The notes under the pieces were generated by a model. It was not told the DNA's origin. It did no database searches and worked only from the letters and a program-made list of their open reading frames with translations. Positions 1 through 7,556 of a DNA stretch of 64,000 bases are shown here, one piece after another. Each line of letters opens with the position of its first letter. Within the stretch, counting starts at the first letter, position 1. The translations under genes and the position numbers were made by a program. Source of the DNA: TM7 phylum sp. oral taxon 349 (GTDB taxonomy: Bacteria > Patescibacteriota > Saccharimonadia > Saccharimonadales > Saccharimonadaceae); contig CP072328.1 in NCBI GenBank assembly GCA_018127705.1, positions 744,001-808,000 of the forward strand. Direction: 5' to 3'.

Positions 1-366
1 ATATACCGCGTTAACTAGCGCCTGGCGTTCGCATACCGTGCGAATTTCAATCAGCGCCTGCGTGAGCTGCTTTACGCTTGCATCATCCGGCAAGAGCAAC
101 ACGCGCGTCAGCATCTTATCAAGCTTACCCGTCTGAACTGCCGCTACTATGCGCTGCATACGCGCCATATACTGGTCGCGCCACGCTGTATAAAAATCAA
201 GCGCCGTCGCTTCGGGCGTTTTAAGCCGCTTAGCAATTCGGCGCTGCTGCCGCGCATAATTTGCATACGCCCGGCGCGCCTCAGCCCGAAACAAAAATGG
301 ACGCACTTCGGCGCGCTTATCAAGCTCGCGCAGCTGTACCGCATACACATCACAGAACTCAGGCAT
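1..366 (-). CDS. Unknown protein, N-terminal part (runs off left edge)
   Basis: An open frame on the minus strand starts at ATG 366 and stays open to the window edge (at least 122 residues, beginning MPEFCDVYAVQLRELDKRAE). The start overlaps the stop of the upstream gene by 8 nt (ATGCCTGA), which suggests translational coupling and one operon. The visible part is rich in Arg, Ala and Gln with no membrane segment, and looks mostly helical. I do not recognise a family. The rest of the gene lies outside the window, so length and function cannot be judged. Confidence 0.6.
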   Translation of the reverse strand, partial: MPEFCDVYAVQLRELDKRAEVRPFLFRAEARRAYANYARQQRRIAKRLKTPEATALDFYTAWRDQYMARMQRIVAAVQTGKLDKMLTRVLLLPDDASVKQLTQALIEIRTVCERQALVNAVY

Positions 367-865
367 ACGCGACCCGCACCTTTCGGAATGAGCACTCCAT
401 CACATCCTGCCACGATTTACCAGCCGCATTGTAACGGCGAACGGCACCGTCAATCGCAACCACGCGGACAAGCGCCGGGCTGTACGCCGTTTGGCGGCTA
501 TAGTACCGCAAATCTTCAACTGTCCAGCGCCGTCTAGCCGGGTAGCGCCGTTTAATCAACGCCGCCGCCTGGCGATAAAAATACGTCGGATCGGCGTACG
601 GCGGCATATATTTATCAACTGTTAGACCCATGCCTTTCAGAATCCGCTGCACGTCAGCCATCGTCTGCATCGCGCTCGGCTGTGCCACAAGCAATGCATA
701 CACCTCTTTGCCGCTGCGAAAAAGCGTCGCATACGATCCAGTCCCTGTCTCAACATCGTCGCACAAAAACTCATCAACCGGCAAGTCAACATGAAACATT
801 TCTGTCGTAATTCCTTTACATTCTTGGCGGCGGAACTGGTTGTACTCATCTTCGTGCTGCATCAT
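359..865 (-). CDS. Unknown 168-aa soluble protein
   Basis: The frame begins with two consecutive ATG codons (865 and 862). A promoter with TTGACT, 17-nt spacer and TATAGT ends 6 nt before the first ATG, so the mRNA is probably leaderless and the first ATG is preferred. The protein has an acidic N-terminal half and an Arg/Lys-rich C-terminal third, with no membrane segments or recognised motif. It is divergent from pth and is followed by an 8-nt-overlapping second gene. Function unknown; I see no family signature. Confidence 0.7.
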   Translation of the reverse strand: MMQHEDEYNQFRRQECKGITTEMFHVDLPVDEFLCDDVETGTGSYATLFRSGKEVYALLVAQPSAMQTMADVQRILKGMGLTVDKYMPPYADPTYFYRQAAALIKRRYPARRRWTVEDLRYYSRQTAYSPALVRVVAIDGAVRRYNAAGKSWQDVMECSFRKVRVAYA

Positions 866-871
866 GCTTAC

Positions 872-900
872 ACTATACTATTTTAGTGACTAAAAGTCAA
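872..900 (-). promoter_or_regulatory. Sigma70-type promoter for the unknown operon at 865
   Basis: On the minus strand TTGACT (895-900) and TATAGT (872-877) are separated by 17 nt. The predicted transcription start falls at or next to ATG 865, giving a leaderless message. Confidence 0.7.
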
Positions 901-953
901 TATTATAGTCATATACCTTACGCCAATCACACAGTTCTGTTATAGTAAAATTT

Positions 954-1517
954 ATGAAACTAATCGTCGGTTTAGGCAATCCTGAGTCGCGCTACGACAA
1001 CACGCGTCACAATGTTGGGTTCGCAATGCTTGATCAATACATAGCGGCACAGAAAATTACATGGCGCGAGCAAGTGAAATTTCACGCTATCACTGCTCAT
1101 ACGATAATCGGCAATGAAACAATCATACTTGCTAAGCCGACAACATACTACAATGATTGCGGTATCGCCGCACGCGCACTAATAGATTTCTACAAGCTAT
1201 CGCACGACGATCTGCTGGTTATTCACGATGACATCGTACTTGACTTCGGCAAAGTGCGCATTCGGCGGGGCGGACAAGACGCTGGCAACAACGGCTTAAA
1301 GTCTCTCCATCGGTATATTGGGCAAGCGTTTTGGCACATTCGTATTGGCGCTGACAACCCGCGCCGGCGGCAAATTGGCGATATTGATTTTGTTTTGAGT
1401 GAATTTAACCGCAACGAAGCGCAGATACTAGCAGAGTGGACCGCGCCAACTGTCGCTCGTATCATTGACCAGTTTATCGCAGGCGCAATCAGCGCAACAA
1501 GCTACCGGCTACCGTAA
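954..1517 (+). CDS. pth: Peptidyl-tRNA hydrolase
   Basis: Cleaves peptidyl-tRNA released by stalled ribosomes, recycling tRNA in the cytoplasm. The 187-aa length is typical. Seen directly: GLGNP at 6-10 with Asn9, NTRHNVGF with catalytic His19, Asn67 after the KPTTYYN stretch, and HDDI with Asp92. One oddity: the usual GGHNGL motif, whose His (His113 in E. coli) helps bind substrate, reads AGNNGL here (Asn112). A TATAGT box lies 7 nt upstream of the ATG, so the mRNA is likely leaderless. The gene is convergent with the COG0523 gene downstream. Assignment is safe; the effect of the His-to-Asn change is unknown. Confidence 0.95.
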   Translation: MKLIVGLGNPESRYDNTRHNVGFAMLDQYIAAQKITWREQVKFHAITAHTIIGNETIILAKPTTYYNDCGIAARALIDFYKLSHDDLLVIHDDIVLDFGKVRIRRGGQDAGNNGLKSLHRYIGQAFWHIRIGADNPRRRQIGDIDFVLSEFNRNEAQILAEWTAPTVARIIDQFIAGAISATSYRLP

Positions 1518-1540
1518 GTAATACAAGAAGAAATCTATCA

Positions 1541-2512
1541 TTACTCGCCAAACATCATCAACTGCGACGCAAATACGTCGTACGTCATTTCTTCGGCGCG
1601 ATCGCCAATGAGTACGATTTTTAACGGTTCATCAGCGTGCGCCGTGCGCAGCTCTACATGGGTTGGCGTTGCCTCAATATGCCGACGCGCACCGCGGCGA
1701 TCGGCAAACGCGCCTTTAAGTCGGCGCAGTCCATACGCTTGAACCAGCTCAGGCCACAGCGTTTCGTATGCCTTACCGTCCGCTTGCAGGCATGACGTAT
1801 AAATAACGCTATAGGTTGGATTGTCTGGAATAGCCAGCTCGCCGTCATACTCATCAAAAAACGTCAATAACCCAGACGGCGTCGATAAACCTTTCGCGTC
1901 AAATCGTCCGTGCGGCGCACTGAGGACGCGCGCGTAGGGCAGGGCAGCACGCTCTTTGCAATAATCTCGTGCCTCCGCTTCTGTCAGTAGATCTTCCTTT
2001 GTCACTAGCACGGTATCGGCAGCCTGCATCTCAAGTGCCTGCGCCGCGCTAACACCACGCAAAATCTCATGCGCGTCAATAATATAAAAACTATGCGCCA
2101 GCTCATACCGCTTAAACACACCAGCACTTACCAATCGCTCGACTAGATTCATCGTCCGCGCTACGCCTGTTGCCTCAATAAACACCGGGGCAGGCGAGGA
2201 GCGGCTAAAATCATACAGCATCCGCGTGAGCGCATGCGCCGACGAACAACAGACGCAGTCGCCCGCCAGCGTCGTAACAATGTCTGCTAAGCCTTCCAGC
2301 CGGTAGCCATCGATGTTTTCGTTCGCAAACTCATTTTCAATTACGCGCGAACCTGCAAACTCATCCAATCGCAGCAAAAACTCTAAGACGCTCGTCTTGC
2401 CCGCGCCCAGCGAACCATTCACTAGATAAAGCGGCAATGTATCGTTAGCCGCACGCTCGTCATCAAACGCCGCGTTGATACTAAATTCCAGGTCGTTGTC
2501 GCGTTTTGCCAT
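1541..2512 (-). CDS. COG0523/CobW-family GTPase (metal chaperone-like), copy A
   Basis: G3E-family GTPase of the COG0523 type, whose members deliver or guard metal ions such as zinc. Seen: Walker A GSLGAGKTS at about 33-41, the family metal-binding CxCC at Cys86-Val-Cys88-Cys89 (in AGDCVCCSS), a TKED guanine-specificity motif, and a C-terminal CobW_C-like domain with His residues. I chose the second ATG (2512), because TATAAT ends 7 nt upstream of it while the first ATG (2521) overlaps that -10 box. It has its own promoter but lies directly downstream of a second COG0523 gene and a nicotianamine-synthase-like gene, so a metal role is likely. The metal is not deducible. Confidence 0.85.
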   Translation of the reverse strand: MAKRDNDLEFSINAAFDDERAANDTLPLYLVNGSLGAGKTSVLEFLLRLDEFAGSRVIENEFANENIDGYRLEGLADIVTTLAGDCVCCSSAHALTRMLYDFSRSSPAPVFIEATGVARTMNLVERLVSAGVFKRYELAHSFYIIDAHEILRGVSAAQALEMQAADTVLVTKEDLLTEAEARDYCKERAALPYARVLSAPHGRFDAKGLSTPSGLLTFFDEYDGELAIPDNPTYSVIYTSCLQADGKAYETLWPELVQAYGLRRLKGAFADRRGARRHIEATPTHVELRTAHADEPLKIVLIGDRAEEMTYDVFASQLMMFGE

Positions 2513-2547
2513 GAACCTCATTATACCCTAGAAAAAACGGGAATAAT

Positions 2548-3066
2548 TCAGTCAACGTCGTGCCACTTTTTTACGATGCCATTCTCGCAGCAGTACTCAT
2601 GCTGCCGCCATTCCTGCATGAATGCCGAATCGTCTTCAATCGCTCCAATTTGAGAGAAGACTTGGCTAATAAGCATACCGTCAGGATACTGAGTGCGGTC
2701 ATCAAGGGTTGGCTCGCCTTTGTCTCGCAAATAGTCGTTAAGAAATCGAAAGCGCTTCGTGCAGATATAACCCGGCCGCGCACAGTGCATCCGCAGGTCA
2801 TGTAGCGTTCGAATTGGCTGCGGTTCGTCTGCATACGCCTCAAATTTATACATTAACCATATCAGCGGCGTTGCAAACGTCATTGCATCCGACAATTCAG
2901 CTTGCGCCTTTGTAAGCTCGCTTAACCGGCGCGTCAATTTGTCTACTGGCATCCCTTGCAGCTTTTGCTTCGCAAGCTGATGGCTGCACGCGCGAATCTT
3001 GTCGCTATATTCTTTATAAGCATCGTATTGCTCTAGCAATACATCAACTGCCTGTCGCGCCGTCAT
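2548..3066 (-). CDS. Unknown protein of the metal cluster (172 aa)
   Basis: The ATG overlaps the stop of the upstream COG0523 gene by 4 nt (ATGA), so it is translationally coupled and part of the nicotianamine-synthase/COG0523 operon. The first 70 residues form a predicted long helix rich in Lys/Gln; the rest is mixed. The C-terminus carries a Cys-Cys pair and nearby His residues (HEYCCENGIVKKWHD), which could bind metal, but this is only an inference from composition and context. No recognised family. Confidence 0.7.
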   Translation of the reverse strand: MTARQAVDVLLEQYDAYKEYSDKIRACSHQLAKQKLQGMPVDKLTRRLSELTKAQAELSDAMTFATPLIWLMYKFEAYADEPQPIRTLHDLRMHCARPGYICTKRFRFLNDYLRDKGEPTLDDRTQYPDGMLISQVFSQIGAIEDDSAFMQEWRQHEYCCENGIVKKWHDVD

Positions 3067-3956
3067 TGTTGCATCTCCGCAAAAAATATATCATGTGTAA
3101 TCTCATGCGCTCGTTCGCCAATAATAACAATCTTGTTTTGCTGATCATCAGTTTCATTGCTGCGGAATTGGTGCGGCGTTGCCTCAATATGCCAGGACTG
3201 TATCTTGTTATGAATATCGCCCTTAAGCCGTCGTAGGCCATACGCGCATTGCAGTTTTCGCCATACATCCTCAAGCAAATTCGGCGTTATGTCAGCCGCC
3301 GCCACGTCGATAACGCTATATGTTGAAGTATCCGCTCTTTGCGCGTCTTCGCCATATAGCATAGCACGCTCTAGCGCACGCGACGGCGATCGCAGCTTCG
3401 TCATATCAAACTTGCCAAAATGCATAGGAGCAACATTCGTAAGACCACGGTTACGCAGCAGTGTCTGCAGGTCGCGTGCTACCTCGCTAGGTAATCTATC
3501 AATCTTACTCAATAGTACGATATCTGCCGCCTGCGCTTCTCGCAGCATTGCCTCAGGCACACGCTCAACATCACACTCAAGCGCATCAAGCACATAAAAC
3601 GACTGCTTAAGCTCATAATGCTTAATCATGTCTGCTACAATGAGCTGTTCAATAAGCTTTAACGAATTCGCTACACCCGTCGACTCAATGATCACCGGCG
3701 CAGTTGAAGAGGAGAATGCGCGCAGCAAAGAAATAAGTTCATCGCTGCTACTGCAGCAAATACATGAACCTGCAATTGTTGCCACCTCGTCAGCATGCCT
3801 TGCAACAAGCGCCGAATCAACGCTTTCAGCGGCAAACTCATTTTCAATCACGCGCGCGCCAGAATATTGCTCTTGTTGCAGCAAGTATTGCAATAATGTT
3901 GTCTTACCTGCACCGAGCGAGCCATTAACTAAATACAGCGCTCTGCTATTCTTCAT
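3063..3956 (-). CDS. COG0523/CobW-family GTPase (metal chaperone-like), copy B
   Basis: Paralogue of the gene at 1541-2512. Seen: Walker A GSLGAGKTT at 12-20, the CxCC metal site at Cys65-Ile-Cys67-Cys68, SKID guanine-specificity motif, and a C-terminal CobW_C-like domain ending with the same RAHEITHDIF-type tail as copy A. The start at 3956 is chosen because an AGAAAGGA Shine-Dalgarno lies 7 nt upstream and the protein then begins close to the first beta strand; a longer frame to 4052 runs deep into the upstream gene. It overlaps the nicotianamine-synthase-like gene by 11 nt. It probably handles the metal whose ligand that enzyme makes. Confidence 0.85.
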   Translation of the reverse strand: MKNSRALYLVNGSLGAGKTTLLQYLLQQEQYSGARVIENEFAAESVDSALVARHADEVATIAGSCICCSSSDELISLLRAFSSSTAPVIIESTGVANSLKLIEQLIVADMIKHYELKQSFYVLDALECDVERVPEAMLREAQAADIVLLSKIDRLPSEVARDLQTLLRNRGLTNVAPMHFGKFDMTKLRSPSRALERAMLYGEDAQRADTSTYSVIDVAAADITPNLLEDVWRKLQCAYGLRRLKGDIHNKIQSWHIEATPHQFRSNETDDQQNKIVIIGERAHEITHDIFFAEMQQ

Positions 3957-4719
3957 CGCATTCCTTTCTGTACACGAACACCGAATTAATGACTTCGTCT
4001 GTTGGATGGTATTCTTCCTGCAATACAACATGCGTAATTTCACTTGCGGCAAACGCCGGATAAAGCAGCTCCCGCGAACCGCGCGCGCTCCGCACTACCA
4101 CCCGACCATTAGGCGTAAGACTTGGTAAAATATGATCAACAATACGCTGCTTATCAGCAACCGACTGTCCGGCTAGACCAGCTATATACACCACATCATA
4201 GAAGTCAACCGGTAGATCAACCGACCGCCCATCACCGCATACGAAGCTGCACGGCCACTGGAGCGCCTGCGCTAGCTGTTTTGCTAGATCTACCGCTACC
4301 TTGCATGAATCAATGTGGGTAATCTTAGCACCTGTTATCCGGTATAGCCACCATGCCGTCAACGGTAACGAACCGCTGCCGATAATTGCAACACGGGATT
4401 GTTTACCGAGATGCGCACCAGACCGTTCAATCAATTGAATCTCGCGCGACGTCAATGCGCGATAGTTATCTTGATAAGGGAATTCGTTTACTGCCGCCGA
4501 TGAATCGTCCGCTTGAATGATTTTTTGCGCCCAAAACCGCTCCAGTTTTCCCTCAGCCTCCGAACAGCGGCACTGCAAATCATGCAGCAATGCCGCATCG
4601 TCAACGTGCCACTGCGGATGCATAATAACCGCTTCAACGAGCTTTGAGAATGCTTGATTAACTTCTGGCGATGGCGCTAACTGCGGTAATCCCATCACTT
4701 GTTTAATTACTGTATCCAT
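3946..4719 (-). CDS. Nicotianamine-synthase-like enzyme
   Basis: Nicotianamine synthases condense aminocarboxypropyl groups from S-adenosylmethionine to make a metal chelator. Matches to the family: FPYxxNY at 80-86, the SAM-fold loop IGSGSLPLT at 113-121, an R-S-A-R-G-x-R segment near 210-216, and YHPTDEVINSVFVYRK-type C-terminus (237-252). At 257 aa it is about the size of archaeal and bacterial members rather than plant ones. ATG 4719 is preferred over 4890 because a TTGCAG-17 nt-CATACT promoter ends 8 nt upstream, giving a leaderless mRNA. It leads an operon with a COG0523 GTPase and an unknown protein. The product could also be a related opine-type metallophore precursor; exact substrate is not deducible. 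Confidence 0.82.
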   Translation of the reverse strand: MDTVIKQVMGLPQLAPSPEVNQAFSKLVEAVIMHPQWHVDDAALLHDLQCRCSEAEGKLERFWAQKIIQADDSSAAVNEFPYQDNYRALTSREIQLIERSGAHLGKQSRVAIIGSGSLPLTAWWLYRITGAKITHIDSCKVAVDLAKQLAQALQWPCSFVCGDGRSVDLPVDFYDVVYIAGLAGQSVADKQRIVDHILPSLTPNGRVVVRSARGSRELLYPAFAASEITHVVLQEEYHPTDEVINSVFVYRKECDEE

Positions 4720-4727
4720 ACGCAGCC

Positions 4728-4779
4728 AGTATGCACTGTCTGTACAATTACTGCAAATTTGTTGCAATTTATGTTGCAA
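4728..4779 (-). promoter_or_regulatory. Promoter of the NAS-like operon with three phased TTGCAA motifs
   Basis: Minus-strand -35 TTGCAG (4751-4756) and -10 CATACT (4728-4733) are 17 nt apart. Read on the plus strand, CTGCAA (4751), TTGCAA (4762) and TTGCAA (4774) recur every 11-12 bp, about one helical turn, and the first is the -35 box itself. This is a plausible operator for a metal-responsive repressor; the regulator is unknown. Two further TTGCAA copies occur at 5284 and 5293. Confidence 0.5.
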
Positions 4780-4799
4780 TTGCCAAAAAATCAAGCCAA

Positions 4800-4837
4800 C
4801 AAAAAAGCGCCAGGTAAGGGTGGGCATCACCTGGCGC
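4800..4837 (-). terminator. Intrinsic terminator of the minus-strand RNA
   Basis: Perfect 9-bp stem (GCGCCAGGT at 4807-4815 and ACCTGGCGC at 4829-4837, 13-nt loop) followed on the minus strand by six T. It ends the RNA starting near 5082. A 7-nt stretch in its loop is perfectly complementary to 4853-4859 just upstream, allowing an alternative or pseudoknotted structure. Confidence 0.85.
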
Positions 4838-5082
4838 CATACTGCCCTTCGTCCCACCCGTCTTGGGTATACGTGATCCACCTCACACATACTGGTGATC
4901 CGCTGGACAAAGGGGTTAGTAAACGCACAAAGCTGTCTATAGCGGCGGTCATAGTGGAGGGTAGGTTACTAATGGCCGCACTTTATGCGCTACCTAACAG
5001 AGAATCCACCATAATGGCGAATTCTGTTATTAGAATAGGGGGTATAAGGTACTTGATTTCTCTCTTCCGAGTCAATCAATCA
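4800..5082 (-). ncRNA. Structured non-coding RNA or attenuator leader, class unknown
   Basis: A roughly 283-nt transcription unit with a near-perfect promoter (TTGACA, 17 nt, TAATAT) and a strong intrinsic terminator but no credible coding frame. Long helices are visible, e.g. GAATTCGCC pairing with GGTGGATTC around 4999-5022 with an outer TAACA/TGTTA extension, a GATC/GATC helix near 4874-4900, and ACCC/CGGGT near 4855-4868. GGGTGGG (minus strand, 4853-4859) can pair with CCCACCC in the terminator loop. I could not match it to RNase P RNA, tmRNA, SRP RNA or 6S RNA signatures. It lies 80 nt upstream of the NAS-like gene on the same strand, so it is either a free-standing small RNA or a riboswitch-like leader. 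Confidence 0.75.
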
Positions 5083-5088
5083 CTTCCA

Positions 5089-5117
5089 ATATTAGCACAC
5101 AATTGACAAAGTGTCAA
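5089..5117 (-). promoter_or_regulatory. Consensus promoter of the non-coding RNA
   Basis: Minus-strand TTGACA at 5112-5117, 17-nt spacer, TAATAT at 5089-5094. This is among the best promoter matches in the window. The -35 box lies in a small inverted repeat, TTGACAAAGTGTCAA (5103-5117), which may be a repressor site. Confidence 0.8.
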
Positions 5118-5669
5118 TACCTTTTACAGAAATTTGTATTAAAATCAATAAAATCGTACTAAATGACACTACCAGCCTCCAGAGCTTGCATCATAGCATA
5201 GTGCTACCCACTAGCGCGAATTTAGTATCGGATTGACGTTTTCAGGCAGGTCATCGCCTGGCATTTTCGCATCCTTGCACCGGTTGCAAATGTTGCAAAT
5301 TCGAAGCAAACGGATATCGGTCACGGAACAGGGAGCTGAGGAATTATAGTAAGAAAGGACGATTCCGTATATGCCTTGCTAATGTATGATACACTATTAA
5401 CGAAACAAGCTAGCTTTAGGCTATCTCCACTTACGTTGGAGTAATAGGAGGAATAGTAGTAGTAGTAGTAGGAGTAGCACTATCAGAATAGCCATTAAAG
5501 CTTCAGAGTAGGTGATGGGTAGTGGGTAGTGCTACCACTACCCATCATCACCATTGCCCTCACTATTGCTCTTACTCACAAATATCCAATCACTATCACT
5601 CTTACCCTTACTTTTATCCTTACTCTTACCCATAAACATCCAATAATTTTAGCTATTCTCTTAGCCTAA
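5118..5669. other. Gene-free, composition-biased region
   Basis: No credible gene. It contains two TTGCAA copies (5284, 5293), a TAG trinucleotide run near 5456-5475, a hairpin formed by GATGGGTAGT and ACTACCCATC around 5512-5547, and two imperfect 22-bp direct repeats (5569-5590 and 5623-5644, three transitions apart). Base composition switches from G/A-rich to C/T-rich on the same strand around 5535. Confidence 0.6.
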
Positions 5670-5697
5670 AAATACCGGATATCGATATCCGGTATTT
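5670..5697. repeat. 28-bp perfect palindrome
   Basis: Two 14-nt arms (AAATACCGGATATC and its exact complement) with no spacer, followed by a T-rich stretch. It could be a bidirectional terminator or a protein-binding site; no flanking gene tells which. Confidence 0.7.
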
Positions 5698-5952
5698 CTT
5701 GTTTATTTTACCCCTGTTATCTTTTATTCTTTTTTCTCTTCTTTTATATATAAATATATAGAGGAGAATTATATGGTAAGAATTAAGAAGAATTATATGG
5801 GATTATGGAACTATGAAACTATGGGAGTTATAGAGTTATAGAGTTATAGAACTATAGAGGATATCATTAAAGAGCTATGGAGAGTTAGGAGTATAGGAGT
5901 TAGGAATATAGGAGTATAGGAGTTGTTAAAGAACTACTTATAGAGAGGTAGA

Positions 5953-6087
5953 GAGAATTAAGAGAATTAAGAGAATTAAGAGAATTAAGAGAATTAAGAG
6001 AATTAAGAGAATTAAGAGAATTAAGAGAATTAAGAGAATTAAGAGAATTAAGAGAATTAAGAGAATTTAGAGAATTTAGAGAATTAA
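5953..6087. repeat. Tandem repeat of a 9-bp unit (GAGAATTAA)
   Basis: Fifteen head-to-tail units: twelve identical copies (5953-6060), two with GAGAATTTA, and one more perfect copy. It is preceded by about 190 bp of degenerate purine-rich DNA with related words (GAGTTATA, GGAGTATA). Noncoding; copy number is likely variable between strains. Confidence 0.9.
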
Positions 6088-6276
6088 GTAAATTAAATTA
6101 GTTAGTGAATGAATGGATGGGTGGATGGATGAGTAAGCAAATAGATAAGCAGACGAACAATAAACGTTTAGCACTTAAGAAAGGGCAGGTAGATATACTT
6201 GAGGTGTTGTATGGGTGCAGGTTTGGAGGGTGTTGGTTGTTTTGGGTTGGGTTAAAGTACCCTCGAATATACCTAC

Positions 6277-6305
6277 TTGACAAAACCCCCTTTCCGTGGT
6301 ACAAT
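6277..6305 (+). promoter_or_regulatory. Promoter of the small membrane protein gene
   Basis: TTGACA (6277-6282), 17-nt spacer, TACAAT (6300-6305). The expected transcription start coincides with ATG 6313, so the message is leaderless. This also argues against a TTG start at 6277, which is the -35 box itself. Confidence 0.75.
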
Positions 6306-6312
6306 GAAAACC

Positions 6313-6756
6313 ATGAGTAGTTTAGAGAGGAAATATTCAAATAACAACCGTAATGATACGTACAAGGCACCATTATGGTATCGTCTACGTACTAAGATTG
6401 CTGTAGGAATGGTAGCAGCAGGAGCAGTATTCGGCTTTAACAGTTTGTCTCACGAAGACAATACCGATAATGCTCCACAGCAAGAACTTGCTTGTGTTTC
6501 AGAGCAGACTACGCTTAAAGAAAGTAACGATGCGATTAATAAGCTTTCAAATGGCATCAACGAAGAAGATGGCAAAGAACGCACAACTGCTGTTCAGTAT
6601 GACGCTCAAGCGCAGCAAGCAAGGCTCAATGAAGCGCACGGTGGGTCTGTCAATGAGGATGCTCCTGTTAACGTAACGGTATGCCGAACAGATAACGGTA
6701 ACCTAGAAGCTAGAGTTGACACCATTGGCAGCCATCCTGAAGAAAGCGATCGATAA
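6313..6756 (+). CDS. Small membrane-anchored protein, unknown function
   Basis: 147 residues from the ATG placed 7 nt after the -10 box. The first 20 residues are polar and basic, followed by one hydrophobic segment (about 26-44, IAVGMVAAGAVFGF) and a ~100-residue hydrophilic, Asn/Asp/Glu-rich outside domain. Two Cys (in ELACVSE and VTVCRTD) could form a disulfide. There is no lipobox. A strong terminator follows at 6855. It stands alone between repeat-rich DNA and IS debris. No family recognised; a secreted or anchored accessory protein is an inference. Confidence 0.7.
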   Translation: MSSLERKYSNNNRNDTYKAPLWYRLRTKIAVGMVAAGAVFGFNSLSHEDNTDNAPQQELACVSEQTTLKESNDAINKLSNGINEEDGKERTTAVQYDAQAQQARLNEAHGGSVNEDAPVNVTVCRTDNGNLEARVDTIGSHPEESDR

Positions 6757-6854
6757 CTTAATCAAGTTAAGTAAGATACTAGCTATTAATCAGCTAAGCA
6801 AGCAATCAGGCAAAATAACTAATTAACTAAGCTAAGCAACTAATTTAACTAACT

Positions 6855-6888
6855 AAACCGCCAACTACAGATATGTTGTTGGCGGTTT
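6855..6888 (+). terminator. Intrinsic terminator
   Basis: Perfect 11-bp stem (AAACCGCCAAC at 6855-6865, GTTGGCGGTTT at 6878-6888) with a 12-nt loop, ending in TTTTG. It serves the gene at 6313-6756. The 90 bp before it are low-complexity with repeated TAACTAA words. Confidence 0.85.
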
Positions 6889-7018
6889 TGTAGGAGTTAA
6901 GAGAAGCGCGCTGCCAAAAGCGATCGTGTATTTATGGTTTACGGAGGCTACTTTAGGGGTGCTGAGGTGTTGAACGCTTAACTTAACACCCTAACCACAA
7001 CAATTTGCCTTAAAGACT

Positions 7019-7420
7019 TCAAGCGGGGTTAAGCCGCCTAGACGCTTTCTGGGTCTGTTGTTCAATAGATTTTCTAAGTCTAATATACATTAGAGCCGTA
7101 AGCTTTTTGAAGTCAGTGCCTTTAGGATAAAAATCTCTAATTAGCCCATTAAAGTTTTCATTCCTGCCGCGCTGGCTGGATTTATACGGGTTAGCAAAGT
7201 AAATATCTGCAGCCAGTGTTTTCTCAAGTGGCACGGCCAGCTGCTAAACTCAGCCCCCATTGCCGTAAGTAATGGTGGCAACATTACTTTTGCTAAAGAC
7301 TCTTTCAATATCCACCTTGGTTTGTTTGGTAATACTGGCGGCATTGCAGCCAATAGCTAAACTAATAGAGCCTAATCCGGACTTGCGCTCGGTATGGGTT
7401 AATAGGTACATTAAATTAAA
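7019..7420 (-). pseudogene. Decayed IS30-family transposase remnant
   Basis: The C-terminal part reads [20 protein letters not shown] then [14 protein letters not shown] in one frame, the hallmark end of IS30 DDE transposases. Upstream, another frame gives LLTHTERKSG and VDIERVF, and a third gives NGAEF, the decayed D-N-G-x-E-F motif. At least two frameshifts and an in-frame stop separate the pieces, so it cannot be functional. The 5' half of the gene is missing. Confidence 0.85.
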
Positions 7421-7436
7421 ATGGAACAAGCGTAAG

Positions 7437-7556
7437 TTAATGGGTCTTTAAATAACTTGAGAATGGTTGGCTTTGTGCCATCCATTCTTTACATAGATCC
7501 TGTAACTGGTGCGTTAAGATACGTTGCCTATAGAGCTTACGCATGTGACGTTTAGC
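7437..7556 (-). pseudogene. C-terminal fragment of an IS1595-like transposase
   Basis: A 39-codon fragment (AKRHMRKLYRQRILTHQLQ, then DLCKEWMAQSQPF) is clearly homologous to the C-terminal end of the decayed transposase at 17564-18358 (GRILTRQLDSLCQEWMARA). Only the tail is left. It abuts the IS30 remnant, so this spot has received at least two insertion events. The 170 bp between this fragment and 7734 hold nothing I can identify. Confidence 0.7.

Noticed and set aside
3289-4128. Plus-strand frames opposite the COG0523 and NAS-like genes
   Set aside because: Ser/Ala/Arg-rich shadow frames of well-supported genes on the other strand.
4800-5082. RNase P RNA, tmRNA, SRP RNA or 6S RNA as identity of the structured RNA
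   Set aside because: I could not find the conserved core sequences of RNase P or SRP RNA, the tRNA-like ends of tmRNA, or pairing of the two ends expected for 6S RNA. A divergent member cannot be excluded without a covariance search.
4699-5106. Plus-strand 135-codon frame overlapping the RNA gene
   Set aside because: No ribosome-binding site or promoter, poor coding character, and it is antisense to a well-defined promoter-terminator unit.
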